Source of the DNA: Lacinutrix sp. Hel_I_90
Lineage (GTDB): Bacteria > Bacteroidota > Bacteroidia > Flavobacteriales > Flavobacteriaceae
Direction: 5' to 3'
Length of the DNA: 64,000 nucleotides
Assembly: GCF_000934685.1 (NCBI RefSeq)
Contig: NZ_JYNQ01000001.1
Coordinates: 2,592,501-2,656,500 of the forward strand
This document shows, in pieces, positions 17,261-26,948 of this stretch. The notes beneath the pieces were generated by a model that worked only from the letters and a program-made list of their open reading frames with translations, was not told the DNA's origin and made no database searches. How positions within the stretch are numbered: the stretch's first letter is position 1; every line of letters starts with the position of its first letter. Position numbers and translations under genes: made by a program.

Positions 17261-18439
17261 TTATTTGAAGGCGTTAAGTCCAGTCACATCTAAACCTGTA
17301 ATTAATAAGTGAATGTCATGAGTTCCTTCATAGGTCACGACACTTTCAAGGTTCATCATGTGTCTCATAATAGAATATTCGCCGCTAATACCCATACCGC
17401 CAAGCATTTGTCTGGCGTCACGAGCAATGGTAAGTGCCATATCCACGTTATTGCGTTTTGCCATAGAAATCTGTGCTGAGGTTGCAGTGCCATTTTCACG
17501 CATGACTCCTAAACGCCAAGCTAAAAGCTGTGCTTTTGTGATTTCGGTAATCATTTCGGCTAATTTCTTTTGTTGTAATTGAAACTGTCCAATGGGTTTT
17601 CCAAATTGCATGCGCTCTTTGCTATATCTTAAAGCCGTATCGTAACAATCCATTGCTGCTCCTATTGCTCCCCAAGCGATACCAAATCGGGCAGAATCTA
17701 AACAGCCTAGTGGCGCACCTAAACCAGATTTGTTAGGTAATAAGTTTTCCTTAGGCACTTTTACATTGTCAAAAATAAGTTCGCCAGTAGCACTAGCACG
17801 AAGGGACCATTTGTTATGTGTCTCTGGTGTAGTAAAGCCTTCCATACCGCGTTCTACAATTAAACCATGAATACGTCCTTCTTCATTTTTAGCCCAAACA
17901 ACAGCTACATTGCAAAAGGGCGAATTTGAAATCCACATTTTTGCACCATTCAAAAGGTAATGGTCTCCCATATCTTTAAAATTGGTAACCATGCCTGCAG
18001 GATTAGACCCATGATCTGGCTCCGTTAAACCAAAACTACCAATCCATTCACCACTGGCTAATTTGGGTAAGTATTTATGGCGTTGTGCTTCGTTTCCATA
18101 TTTCCATATCGGATACATAACTAAAGACGATTGGACCGAAGCTGTACTACGAACACCAGAATCACCACGCTCAATTTCCTGCATGATTAAGCCATAAGAA
18201 ATTTGGTCTAAACCAGCACCGCCATATTCCTCTGGAATATAAGGTCCAAAGGCACCAATTTCTGCTAAGCCTTTAATTATTTGTTTAGGAAATTCTGCTT
18301 TTTGTGCAGCTTCTTCTATAATGGGCGACACGTCACGCTTTACCCATTCTCTGGCTGCATTACGCACTAATTTATGTTCTTCGGTTAAAAGTTCGTCTAG
18401 ATTATAATAATCTGGTGCTTCAAATAAATCTGGTTTCAT
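17261..18439 (-). CDS. Acyl-CoA dehydrogenase, glutaryl-CoA dehydrogenase-like
   Basis: A 392-residue FAD enzyme. The catalytic Glu lies in YEGTHDIH (about residue 371), as in glutaryl-CoA dehydrogenase. The Arg and Ser residues in GVRSTASVQSSL match the glutarate-carboxylate-binding site of that subgroup. FAD-binding segments GLTEPDHGSNP and WISNSPF are intact. It likely oxidises and decarboxylates glutaryl-CoA to crotonyl-CoA in lysine or tryptophan breakdown, with ETF as electron acceptor. Flanking genes do not confirm the pathway. Confidence 0.88.
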   Translation of the reverse strand: MKPDLFEAPDYYNLDELLTEEHKLVRNAAREWVKRDVSPIIEEAAQKAEFPKQIIKGLAEIGAFGPYIPEEYGGAGLDQISYGLIMQEIERGDSGVRSTASVQSSLVMYPIWKYGNEAQRHKYLPKLASGEWIGSFGLTEPDHGSNPAGMVTNFKDMGDHYLLNGAKMWISNSPFCNVAVVWAKNEEGRIHGLIVERGMEGFTTPETHNKWSLRASATGELIFDNVKVPKENLLPNKSGLGAPLGCLDSARFGIAWGAIGAAMDCYDTALRYSKERMQFGKPIGQFQLQQKKLAEMITEITKAQLLAWRLGVMRENGTATSAQISMAKRNNVDMALTIARDARQMLGGMGISGEYSIMRHMMNLESVVTYEGTHDIHLLITGLDVTGLNAFK

Positions 18440-18633
18440 GTATTGCTCTTTATTATTTTTTTAATGGCCACATCTCGCATCCATTTAATGACTAAATTTC
18501 AATTATGGATGGTTGATCTATCCGTATTCTGCCTTCGAATTTGAGAAATCCTCAAAATAGAAGACCTTATTTTATAAGTGTCACAAAAATAACGAAAACT
18601 AAAGCATTGCCCAATTTTTAAACTGAAATAAGT

Positions 18634-19371
18634 TTACATTTTCACATAAAAGTCTTTCGTCAAATTAATGTAGTCCTCTGTGTAGTTGTGTCTTGTGGTT
18701 TCAATAATAAGTTCTGTAGTGTTTATAACGTTCTTGTCGTCCGAACGGGCAGGTTCGCAGAAAGACATTTCTAGTAATGAACGCTTTATTTCAGAATTTA
18801 TAGTGCCTCTAACACGCGTGCGTTTATCTACTTTTAGATTTAGAGCGGAAGCCAAGGCTATAAATTGGTCTTCTTCTTTAAAGGGAATAATGGTACAAAA
18901 GACACCATCTTTCATTAATAATTTTGAAACACTCTCAATAAGATGTTCGAAAGGCATGGCCTCTTGAAAACGCGCTAAGTCGCGTTGGGTGTTTTCGGTT
19001 TTATAATCTTCAGAATAGAATGGTGGATTGCAGACAATTAAGTCATACTGATCATCAATTTCTTCTGTAAATTCAGCTAAATCGGCATGATAACAAAATA
19101 ATCTGTCACCCCATGGAGACCCTTCAAAATTATCGACGCATTGTTCATAAGCCATAGCATCAATTTCTAAAGCATCAAGAACTTCAGCACTACTGCGTTG
19201 CGCAAGCATCAAAGATAAAACACCAGTACCAGAACCAATATCTAAAATGGCAAAAGGTTGTTTTTCAATGCTAGCCCAAGCGCCAAGTAAAACGCCATCG
19301 GTACCTATTTTCATGGCACATTGGTCTTGGTTAACCTCGAACTGTTTGAATTTAAATGTTTGATTACTCAT
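18634..19371 (-). CDS. trmN6: tRNA1(Val) A37 N6-methyltransferase
   Basis: A 245-residue SAM methyltransferase of the TrmN6/YfiC group that methylates A37 of tRNA-Val. The N-terminus FKFKQFEVNQDQCAMKIGTDG is the group signature up to the SAM motif LDIGSGTGVLSL. The catalytic NPPF motif lies in LIVCNPPFYSEDYK. It is on the same strand as rimM and rpsP upstream, so the run is translation-related. Spacing to rimM is 84 bases. Confidence 0.87.
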   Translation of the reverse strand: MSNQTFKFKQFEVNQDQCAMKIGTDGVLLGAWASIEKQPFAILDIGSGTGVLSLMLAQRSSAEVLDALEIDAMAYEQCVDNFEGSPWGDRLFCYHADLAEFTEEIDDQYDLIVCNPPFYSEDYKTENTQRDLARFQEAMPFEHLIESVSKLLMKDGVFCTIIPFKEEDQFIALASALNLKVDKRTRVRGTINSEIKRSLLEMSFCEPARSDDKNVINTTELIIETTRHNYTEDYINLTKDFYVKM

Positions 19372-19455
19372 GTGTTGTCTTTCCTATGGAGCCAGAAATT
19401 CAGTTTAAGTTAGAAATTGTTTTTAGAGCCTCTACCGTTACACCAATGATAAGCC

Positions 19456-19986
19456 TTATTCTTCTAAATATAAATCTATAAGGCCTTCAGGCGTATCAAC
19501 AAAAATGGTCTTATTTTTTTTATCTACTTTCGAAATAAACGCGTCATTCATTGGTATTAAAATTTGAACACCATCTCTATCAATTTCAAAAAGAGATTGA
19601 GCGGTAGTGTCATTTACCCCTGTAATAATGCCAACAGAGCCAAAATTTTTGTCTTCAACTTTATAACCGATTATTTCATGAAAGTAAAACTTGTCGTCTT
19701 CTAATTCTGGTAAAAAAGATAAAGGCAAATAACAGTCGCTCTTAATCAAAGCATCAGCATCAGCTTCGGTTTCAACATCTTCAAACTTTACACGAAGTAA
19801 TTCACTTTTGTGTAATTGAGAACTTTCCAAGAAAAAGGGAATAAGATTGCCACGCAAATCGATAAAAATAGAGTCCAGATTTTCGTACAAATCTGGTTCG
19901 TCTGTATCTAACTTAATTAAAAGTTCACCTTTAAAACTGTATTTTTTTACAATTTTACCTAAAAAAAAGCATTCTTCTTTAGTCAT
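19456..19986 (-). CDS. rimM: Ribosome maturation factor RimM
   Basis: A 176-residue protein that binds ribosomal protein S19 and assists 30S head assembly. The N-terminal RimM beta barrel (FFLGKIVKKYSFKGELLIK) and the PRC-barrel half (YFHEIIGYKVEDKNFG) are both clear. It follows rpsP on the same strand, an arrangement conserved in many bacteria. A terminator hairpin lies between the two, so rimM expression needs read-through or its own promoter. Confidence 0.93.
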   Translation of the reverse strand: MTKEECFFLGKIVKKYSFKGELLIKLDTDEPDLYENLDSIFIDLRGNLIPFFLESSQLHKSELLRVKFEDVETEADADALIKSDCYLPLSFLPELEDDKFYFHEIIGYKVEDKNFGSVGIITGVNDTTAQSLFEIDRDGVQILIPMNDAFISKVDKKNKTIFVDTPEGLIDLYLEE

Positions 19987-20115
19987 CGGAAAAAATTATT
20001 TTGTGGTTTCCGTGAAAACGGAAATCTCATTAATATTTAAATGTAGATCACATTCTTTAACCGAATGTTTTCAATTATGTATTTTGTTTTATTAGTAGAA
20101 TACTATTTAACATAA

Positions 20116-20148
20116 AAAAACTCCGATAACGTGTTATCGGAGTTTAAA
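20116..20148 (-). terminator. Intrinsic terminator after rpsP
   Basis: Perfect 13-base arms (AAACTCCGATAAC / GTTATCGGAGTTT) with a two-base literal gap. It is followed on the minus strand by a T run, 20 bases after the rpsP stop. Confidence 0.88.
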
Positions 20149-20167
20149 AGTATAAAAAATTAATTTT

Positions 20168-20683
20168 CTATTCTTCTTCGTTTGTCGCTGCTGCTTCAGC
20201 CGGAGCTTCATCTGCAACTGCTTCTTCTTCAACAACTGGTGCGGCTGCTGCAATTCTTGCTTCATTTGCTGCTTTTTCAGCTTCAAATGCTTTAGCTTTA
20301 GCTTCCGCTTCTGCTTTAGTTAAGCCTTCTTTTTTAGCGTCTACCTTTCCAGTTTTTTCCTCTAACCAAGTTGCGAATTTCTTCTCAGCTTGCTCTTCAG
20401 TTAAAGCCCCTTTACGAACACCACCAGCAAGGTGATTTTTCAATAAAGCGCCTTTGTAAGATAATAATGCTTTGGCAGTATCAGTTGGTTGTGCACCATT
20501 CTGTAGCCATTTTACTGCGCCATCAACATCTAATTCGATTGTTGCTGGGTTAGTATTTGGATTGTAAGCACCTAATTTTTCTAGGTATTTACCATCTCTT
20601 GTCGCGCGAGCATCAGCTGCTACGATCCAGTAATAAGGTTTTCCTTTTTTACCGTGTCTTTGTAATCTTATTTTTACAGGCAT
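20168..20683 (-). CDS. rpsP: 30S ribosomal protein S16
   Basis: Ribosomal protein S16, 171 residues. I place the start at 20683 (MPVKIRLQRHGKKGKP), the family N-terminus, 19 codons inside the longest open frame. The conserved core covers about the first 80 residues. The rest is a long Lys/Ala/Glu-rich tail ending in a Glu run; this extension is frequent in Bacteroidota S16 and absent from the E. coli protein. A strong promoter precedes it and a terminator follows. Confidence 0.96.
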   Translation of the reverse strand: MPVKIRLQRHGKKGKPYYWIVAADARATRDGKYLEKLGAYNPNTNPATIELDVDGAVKWLQNGAQPTDTAKALLSYKGALLKNHLAGGVRKGALTEEQAEKKFATWLEEKTGKVDAKKEGLTKAEAEAKAKAFEAEKAANEARIAAAAPVVEEEAVADEAPAEAAATNEEE

Positions 20684-20729
20684 AAAAATTAATTTGTGAG
20701 GTACGCGACCTCTATTATTAATAAGTCTG

Positions 20730-20758
20730 CAAAGATACAATATTTATTTAAATAACAA
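20730..20758 (-). promoter_or_regulatory. rpsP promoter
   Basis: On the minus strand TATCTTTG (20737-20730) follows a TTG at a spacing of 18 bases, close to the Bacteroidota consensus of 19. The predicted start gives a leader of about 40 bases. Confidence 0.7.
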
Positions 20759-20826
20759 GTTTTTAGTTCGAATCTATCGCATTGCGCATTTTTGTTTTAT
20801 TTTTGAATCTTAGTAGCACCTGTATT

Positions 20827-21291
20827 ATGAAAAAAATTATTGTTTTAATACTTACCTTTTTTGCGCTTTTAGGGTGTAGTGACGATGTGGCATTTAACAG
20901 CCCTTCTTTTCAAGCAAAAAAAGATAGAAATTTATGGGAAGCGGTAACTTTTACTGCAAGTATTGATGCTGGTGGCGCACTTACTATTATTGGGTCTAAT
21001 AATTTAGAGACAGTAACCTTAGTTGTAAATAATACAGAATTAGGAATTCATGATATTTTGGAAACAACTTCATCTGGAGCATTATTGGATATTAATGACC
21101 TTGAATTTTCAACTAATAATATGCCAGATCCAAGTGTTCAATTGTATCCTGCAGATGGAATAATCGAATTAAAAGATGTCAATACCGAAGCAGGTTATGT
21201 TTCAGGGGCTTTTAGTTTTTATGCATTCAATAGCTATGGCTTAACGGCTGTTACTTTTAACGAAGGCATATTTTTTAAAGTACCATTATAA
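20827..21291 (+). CDS. DUF6252-like lipoprotein
   Basis: A 154-residue exported lipoprotein. I place the start at 20827, where MKKIIVLILTFFALLGCSDD gives a lipobox (LLGC, Cys17); the longer frame upstream has no signal sequence. The mature domain (WEAVTFTASIDAGGALTIIG ... GAFSFYAFNSYG) fits DUF6252, a beta-sandwich-like family of unknown function common in Flavobacteriia. It is divergent from rpsP and appears to be a single gene. Confidence 0.75.
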   Translation: MKKIIVLILTFFALLGCSDDVAFNSPSFQAKKDRNLWEAVTFTASIDAGGALTIIGSNNLETVTLVVNNTELGIHDILETTSSGALLDINDLEFSTNNMPDPSVQLYPADGIIELKDVNTEAGYVSGAFSFYAFNSYGLTAVTFNEGIFFKVPL

Positions 21292-21655
21292 AGTGCTCCA
21301 ATTATAAGTAGCAAATCTCCTCACTTTAATTTGGTTCTGCACATGCACAATAGTTAGGAATAGGGTTAAAGCTTATAGCGATTAATCTATGAGCCGCTGC
21401 TTATTTGGTGCGTTTTAATGCGCCTAAGCGTTATTCATTACTCACAACTTATAGATTATAACTCCCGCTATAGATGCTTTGGCATTGGGTTTACTCCTTG
21501 TTTTTTGTTAAATACTCTTAAACTGGAAGAAAACACTCACAAAGTGTGTTAAATCACTTGACATGGCCTCTCATTTCTATTATATTGAAGGTGTTGATGT
21601 GAAACAATACGCATCATAAAAAAAAGTATTGAAATTTAAAAATGAAAAGGATATT
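21292..21655. other. Intergenic stretch, no gene seen
   Basis: The 364 bases between the DUF6252 and PA2169 genes have no credible ORF. One short hairpin (GGTGCG/TGCGCC near 21417-21434) is visible. The last part probably holds the promoter of the next gene, but I could not place it. Confidence 0.5.
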
Positions 21656-22105
21656 ATGAAGTACACAGAAGAAATTTCAAACAAATTAAACAAATTATTA
21701 ATTAAAAATTATGACGCTGAAAAGGGCTATATTGATGCTTATAAAAACGTAGAAAGTAATGATTTGAAAATGTTTTTTAAAAGAAGAGCTTCCGAGAGAA
21801 GTGATTTTGCAAAAGAACTGAGAACAGAAATCTTACAATACGGGGAGATTCCAGAAGATTCTGGTTCTTTTAAAGGGACCATGCATAGGAATTGGATGAA
21901 CTTGAAAGCGACTTTTACCTCAAACGATGATGAAGCCATTTTAGAGGAAGCTATTAGAGGTGAGGAAGCAAGTCTTGAAGAATATAACGACTTGTTAACC
22001 GAGAAGAATTTGCCACCAACTATAGATAGTTTGATTGCGAAGCACAGAAACGCAATACAGGCCTCAATTAACACTGAGAAAGCTAAATTAGAGCTAGTGT
22101 CATAA
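21656..22105 (+). CDS. PA2169-family four-helix-bundle protein (DUF2383)
   Basis: A 149-residue, almost all-helical protein with ferritin-like spacing of Glu and charged residues (NKLLIKNYDAEKGYIDAYKN, then DEAILEEAIRGEEASLEEYN). It fits the PA2169/DUF2383 family, often linked to stress; no catalytic role is established. I choose ATG 21656, which has an AGGA six bases upstream, over a TTG nine codons earlier. A terminator follows. Confidence 0.75.
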   Translation: MKYTEEISNKLNKLLIKNYDAEKGYIDAYKNVESNDLKMFFKRRASERSDFAKELRTEILQYGEIPEDSGSFKGTMHRNWMNLKATFTSNDDEAILEEAIRGEEASLEEYNDLLTEKNLPPTIDSLIAKHRNAIQASINTEKAKLELVS

Positions 22106-22126
22106 TACTAAAATTGTTATGAAAAG

Positions 22127-22161
22127 AAAGAAAGTCAATGTTTTACATTGACTTTCTTTTT
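22127..22161 (+). terminator. Intrinsic terminator after the PA2169-family gene
   Basis: Perfect 14-base arms (AAAGAAAGTCAATG / CATTGACTTTCTTT) with loop TTTTA and trailing T residues. Confidence 0.88.
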
Positions 22162-22272
22162 GTTTACAACTGTTTATAACTTTAGCTTTTACAAGGCGTC
22201 AATTTTTCCTATTTTTATGAGCTGCGTTTGATATTTATAAACGACTGAAAAACAATACTCTAAACACAAAGA

Positions 22273-25200
22273 ATGTACTTAATTTTCGATACAGAAACTA
22301 CAGGTTTGCCAAAACGCTGGGATGCGCCAATTACCGATACCGATAATTGGCCTAGATGTATTCAAATCGCATGGCAATTACATGATGCGATGGGTAACTG
22401 TATCGAAAGTCAGGATTATTTGGTTAAACCAGAGGGGTTTAATATACCTTATGATGCTGAAAAAATTCATGGTATTTCTACCGGATTAGCTCAGGAACAG
22501 GGGATAGCACTAGCCGAAGTTTTAGAGAAGTTTAATATTGCTTTAAGCAAAACAAAATTTGTCGTTGGACAAAATGTTAAGTTTGACCTAAACATTATGG
22601 GGGCTGAGTTTGTGCGTGAAGACATCGCAAATCAACTTCAGGAGTTACCCGTTTTAGATACCTGTACTGAGCATACCGCAGCATTGTGCCAAATAACGGG
22701 TGGTCGTTACGGGAAGTTTAAACTGCCGACATTAACCGAGTTGCATCAGTATTTATTCAATCAGCCATTCGCTGAAGCACACAATGCAACTGCTGATGTT
22801 GAAGCAACGACACGTTGTTTTTTAGAGCTCATTCGAAGAAAAGAATTCACCAAAGAACAATTAGACGTTCAGCCAGATTATTTCGAGAATTTTTCTGAAG
22901 CCAATCCGCAGCCCATAAAACTAATCGGCTTAAAGCACATCAATCTCAAACAGGAAAGTGCTAGAATTAATGCCAGATTGCAAAAAGCTGAAGCAACTGA
23001 TATTTCTTCCGAAGAAATAAAAGAAAACATAAAGGAATTACAGGAGGTAGATTTTGTGCATTTGCATAACCACTCCCAATTTTCTGTATTACAATCCACA
23101 ATGAGTGTTGCAGCTATTGTAGAGGTTGCTGCCGAAAACAATATGCCTGCGGTTGCGTTAACCGATCATGCTAATATGATGGGGGCTTTCCACTTTGTGA
23201 ACGCTGTAAATAAGCATAACAGTGGTGTTAAAGCAAAGATTGAAGCGGCAGAAGCTGAAGGAAAAACAACAACTGCAAAAATGATTAAGCCAATCATTGG
23301 TTGTGAGTTTTTTGTTTGTGAAGACCATTTAGATAAAACCAGAAAGGATAATGGTTACCAGATTGTTTTAATTGCAAAAAATAAAAAGGGCTACCATAAT
23401 TTGGCAAAATTATCTTCACATGCCTTTGTTAATGGCTTTTACTATTTACCGAGAATTGATAAAAAACTAATCCAGGAGTATAAAGCCGATTTAATTTGTT
23501 TAACAGGAAACTTATATGGGGAAGTGCCCAGTAAAGTTTTAAATGTTGGTGAAAATCAAGCGGAAGAAGCCTTGCTTTGGTGGAAAGAACAATTTCAAGA
23601 GGATCTGTATATTGAATTAATGCGTCACAATCAGGAAGACGAAAACCGTGTTAATCCAACGCTTATTAAATTTTCTGAAAGGCATAATATTAAGCTGGTT
23701 GCAACAAACAATACCTATTACGCTAAAAAAGAAGATGCCAACGCGCATGATATTTTATTATGTGTAAAGGATGGTGAAAAGCAGGCAACACCTATAGGAA
23801 GAGGGCGCGGTTATCGTTACGGTATGCCAAACCAAGAGTACTATTTCAAATCGGCAGCGGCCATGAAAAACATCTTTAAAGATGTGCCGGAAGCGATTAG
23901 TAATGTACAAGAAGTGGTCGATAAAATTGAAGGATTTCAACTCGCACGAGATGTCTTATTGCCAGCCTTTGATATTCCTCAAGAATTTATAAATAAAGAA
24001 GATGAAAACGGTGGCGGTAAAAGAGGAGAGAATGCCTATTTACGACATTTAACTTTTGAAGGTGCAAAGAAACGCTATGGAGAAGTACTCAGTGACGAGG
24101 TTACAGAGCGTTTGGATTTTGAACTAAGTGTTATTGAAAACACGGGCTATCCTGGTTATTTTTTAATTGTAGAAGATTTTATTCGTGAAGCACGAAATAT
24201 GGACGTTTCGGTTGGGCCAGGACGGGGTTCGGCTGCAGGATCAGTGGTAGCCTATTGCTTATGGATTACCAATATAGATCCCTTAAAGTATAACTTACTT
24301 TTTGAGCGTTTTTTAAATCCGGATCGTGTAAGCATGCCAGATATTGATATCGATTTTGATGATGAAGGGCGAAGTCGCGTTATGGATTATGTGATTGAAA
24401 AATACGGAAGTAATCAGGTTGCGCAAATTATTACTTACGGTACGATGGCAGCAAAGTCATCCATTCGAGATACAGCTCGTGTTTTAGACTTACCATTATT
24501 TGATGCCGATAGGATAGCCAAGTTAATCCCAACGATGTCTAAGTTGAGTAAGATCTTTGGTTTAAGTGAAAAAGAATTAGCGTCTAAATTTAGAGCTGAA
24601 GATTTAGAAAAAGTCAACGAATTGTTGAACATTTCTGAAGGTGAAGATCTCCAAGCCGAAACCGTTAACCTGGCAAGGATTTTAGAGGGATCGGTGAGAA
24701 ACACTGGTATTCATGCGTGTGGTGTGATTATTACGCCAGACGATATTACGAAGTTCGTACCGGTATCTACGGCGAAGGATTCTGATTTATATGTTACACA
24801 ATTTGATAATTCGGTAGTAGAAGATGCAGGCTTGCTGAAAATGGATTTCTTGGGTTTAAAAACGTTAACGCTAATTAAAGACACCGTAAAAATTGTAAAA
24901 GCCAAGCATGATATCCTATTAGATCCAGATAGTTTTCCGCTTGATGATGAAAAGACTTATGCGCTTTTCCAAAGAGGAGAAACCGTTGGGGTGTTTCAAT
25001 ATGAATCACCTGGAATGCAAAAGCATTTAAAAGATTTAAAGCCTACAGTTTTTGACGATTTAATTGCTATGAATGCACTCTATCGTCCCGGGCCAATGGA
25101 ATACATTCCGAGTTTCGTTCGCCGGAAACATGGGGATGAAGATATTGAGTACGATTTACCTGCCATGGAAGAATACCTGCAGGAGACTTATGGTATTACG

Positions 25201-26661
25201 GTTTATCAAGAGCAAGTGATGTTACTCTCACAAAAGCTTGCAGATTTCACCAAAGGTGAAGCCGATGTGTTGCGTAAAGCCATGGGGAAAAAGCAGATTG
25301 CGGTACTCGATAAAATGAAACCAAAATTTATCGAGCAAGCGAGTGCCAAAGGTCATGATGCTAAGAAATTAGAAAAAATCTGGAAAGATTGGGAAGCTTT
25401 TGCGAGTTATGCGTTTAATAAATCACACTCTACTTGTTATGCGTGGATCGCCTATCAAACAGCGTATTTAAAAGCACATTATCCAGCCGAATATATGGCT
25501 TCTGTGCTGTCAAATAATATGAATGACATCAAGCAGGTAACTTTCTTTATGGAGGAATGTAAGCGTATGAAGCTACCTGTTCTTGGTCCGGATGTTAATG
25601 AATCCTACTACAAGTTTTCTGTAAATAAAGACAATGCGGTTCGTTTTGGTATGGGAGCCATTAAAGGTGTTGGTCATGGTGCAGTAATGACTATTGTTGA
25701 AAACCGAAAAAAAGACGGGCACTACAAATCCATTTTCGATTTGGCTAAACGTATTGATTTGCGTGCCGCTAACAAAAAAGCCTTTGAAAATTTAGCCTTG
25801 GCGGGAGGTTTTGATTGTTTTGAAGATACACATAGAGCGCAGTATTTTCAAAAAGAAGGGGGTGATTCCACGTTTTTAGAAAAGGCTATAAAGTATGGGG
25901 CAAAACACCAGGAGAATGAAAACTCATCACAGGTAAGTTTGTTTGGTGCTGCCAGCGATATTCAAATTGCAGAGCCTTTAGTGCCGCCTTGTGAGACTTG
26001 GGGAACGATGGAAAAGCTGGCTCAAGAACGCGAAGTGGTTGGCGTTTATATTTCTGGGCATCCATTAGACGATTTTAGAACAGAAATGAAGAGTTTCTGT
26101 ACTGGAACCATCGCTTATTTTAATGATTTATATCCTCACGTTAATAAAGAAATAACTTTTGGAGGGGTGGTGACCGATGTGCAACACCGTGTGAGTAAAC
26201 AAGGTAAAGGTTGGGCCTTATTTACTGTTGAAGATTATACCGATACCTTTGAATTTCACATTTTTGGTGAGGAGTATTTAAAGCACCGTCACTTTTTAAT
26301 GAAGAATAATTTTGTGCATGTTAAAACCTTTGTTAGAGAAGGCTGGGTCAACAGGGATACTGGTAAAAAGAGTGATCCGCGATTGCAATTTAATAGTTTT
26401 CAATTATTGCATGATGTGATGGATAAGTATGTGCGAAAACTTTCAATACAATTGAATATCAAAGAATTGGAATCTGATAAAATTCGAGGTTTAAAAGACT
26501 TAATTGCGATGCATCCGGGAAGCCATTTACTCGATTTTGTGGTTTATGATAACCGTGAGCAAATTAAACTTGAAATGTCAAGCCGAAGACAAAAGATTAA
26601 AGTAAGTCAGGAATTACTAGGAGAGTTGGAGGAACAACAGGTTTATTATAAGTTGAATTAA
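22273..26661 (+). CDS. dnaE: DNA polymerase III alpha subunit with fused exonuclease
   Basis: Replicative DNA polymerase of 1462 residues. It begins with a DEDDh 3'-5' exonuclease domain (FDTETTG at residues 5-11, about 180 residues). Next are a PHP domain (VHLHNHSQFSVL near residue 262), the C-family polymerase core with PDIDIDFDDEGR near residue 697 (metal-binding Asp residues), a helix-hairpin region and a C-terminal OB fold (near ITFGGVVTDVQ). The fusion puts proofreading and synthesis in one chain, unlike E. coli where DnaQ is separate. I recall this layout as usual in Flavobacteriia. It appears to be the only replication gene here. Confidence 0.96.
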   Translation: MYLIFDTETTGLPKRWDAPITDTDNWPRCIQIAWQLHDAMGNCIESQDYLVKPEGFNIPYDAEKIHGISTGLAQEQGIALAEVLEKFNIALSKTKFVVGQNVKFDLNIMGAEFVREDIANQLQELPVLDTCTEHTAALCQITGGRYGKFKLPTLTELHQYLFNQPFAEAHNATADVEATTRCFLELIRRKEFTKEQLDVQPDYFENFSEANPQPIKLIGLKHINLKQESARINARLQKAEATDISSEEIKENIKELQEVDFVHLHNHSQFSVLQSTMSVAAIVEVAAENNMPAVALTDHANMMGAFHFVNAVNKHNSGVKAKIEAAEAEGKTTTAKMIKPIIGCEFFVCEDHLDKTRKDNGYQIVLIAKNKKGYHNLAKLSSHAFVNGFYYLPRIDKKLIQEYKADLICLTGNLYGEVPSKVLNVGENQAEEALLWWKEQFQEDLYIELMRHNQEDENRVNPTLIKFSERHNIKLVATNNTYYAKKEDANAHDILLCVKDGEKQATPIGRGRGYRYGMPNQEYYFKSAAAMKNIFKDVPEAISNVQEVVDKIEGFQLARDVLLPAFDIPQEFINKEDENGGGKRGENAYLRHLTFEGAKKRYGEVLSDEVTERLDFELSVIENTGYPGYFLIVEDFIREARNMDVSVGPGRGSAAGSVVAYCLWITNIDPLKYNLLFERFLNPDRVSMPDIDIDFDDEGRSRVMDYVIEKYGSNQVAQIITYGTMAAKSSIRDTARVLDLPLFDADRIAKLIPTMSKLSKIFGLSEKELASKFRAEDLEKVNELLNISEGEDLQAETVNLARILEGSVRNTGIHACGVIITPDDITKFVPVSTAKDSDLYVTQFDNSVVEDAGLLKMDFLGLKTLTLIKDTVKIVKAKHDILLDPDSFPLDDEKTYALFQRGETVGVFQYESPGMQKHLKDLKPTVFDDLIAMNALYRPGPMEYIPSFVRRKHGDEDIEYDLPAMEEYLQETYGITVYQEQVMLLSQKLADFTKGEADVLRKAMGKKQIAVLDKMKPKFIEQASAKGHDAKKLEKIWKDWEAFASYAFNKSHSTCYAWIAYQTAYLKAHYPAEYMASVLSNNMNDIKQVTFFMEECKRMKLPVLGPDVNESYYKFSVNKDNAVRFGMGAIKGVGHGAVMTIVENRKKDGHYKSIFDLAKRIDLRAANKKAFENLALAGGFDCFEDTHRAQYFQKEGGDSTFLEKAIKYGAKHQENENSSQVSLFGAASDIQIAEPLVPPCETWGTMEKLAQEREVVGVYISGHPLDDFRTEMKSFCTGTIAYFNDLYPHVNKEITFGGVVTDVQHRVSKQGKGWALFTVEDYTDTFEFHIFGEEYLKHRHFLMKNNFVHVKTFVREGWVNRDTGKKSDPRLQFNSFQLLHDVMDKYVRKLSIQLNIKELESDKIRGLKDLIAMHPGSHLLDFVVYDNREQIKLEMSSRRQKIKVSQELLGELEEQQVYYKLN

Positions 26662-26665
26662 TAAG

Positions 26666-26683
26666 TTCCTACGAAGGCAGGAA
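26666..26683. repeat. Short REP-like palindrome after dnaE
   Basis: TTCCTAC and GCAGGAA form an imperfect inverted repeat around a GAAG loop. Similar TTCCTGC..GCAGGAA elements are, from memory, dispersed in Flavobacteriia genomes. Confidence 0.4.
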
Positions 26684-26693
26684 TCTTAGCAAA

Positions 26694-26840
26694 CTAACTA
26701 CATTTTATAAGTGAATTGAAGATAAAGTCTTCACCCTTATAACATCCTTTAAATTTAGTTAAAGTGCTTTTTTTATCATTAAAAGCAAAAAGAGAATGAG
26801 GAAGGTCTGGTTCTTGGCCATATAAATGAAAATAAGTCAT
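26694..26840 (-). CDS. Possible small gene or gene remnant, 48 codons
   Basis: An open frame of 48 codons begins MTYFHLYGQEPDLPHSLFAF and ends in NSLIKCS. Its composition looks protein-like (varied residues, no low-complexity run), and the frame stays open upstream of the ATG. It lies in the only gap between dnaE and trxA and runs against both. I do not recognise a family. It may be a decayed fragment of a longer gene or a chance ORF. Confidence 0.25.
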   Translation of the reverse strand: MTYFHLYGQEPDLPHSLFAFNDKKSTLTKFKGCYKGEDFIFNSLIKCS

Positions 26841-26948
26841 GCCAATACTGCCATAAGTTAAACAAATAATAAGTTTGCAAGCTTTGGCAAAATTTTTGAG
26901 TAATTTTGTATCTTAACAGTGAATAAAACACAATTAAAGAATAATATT

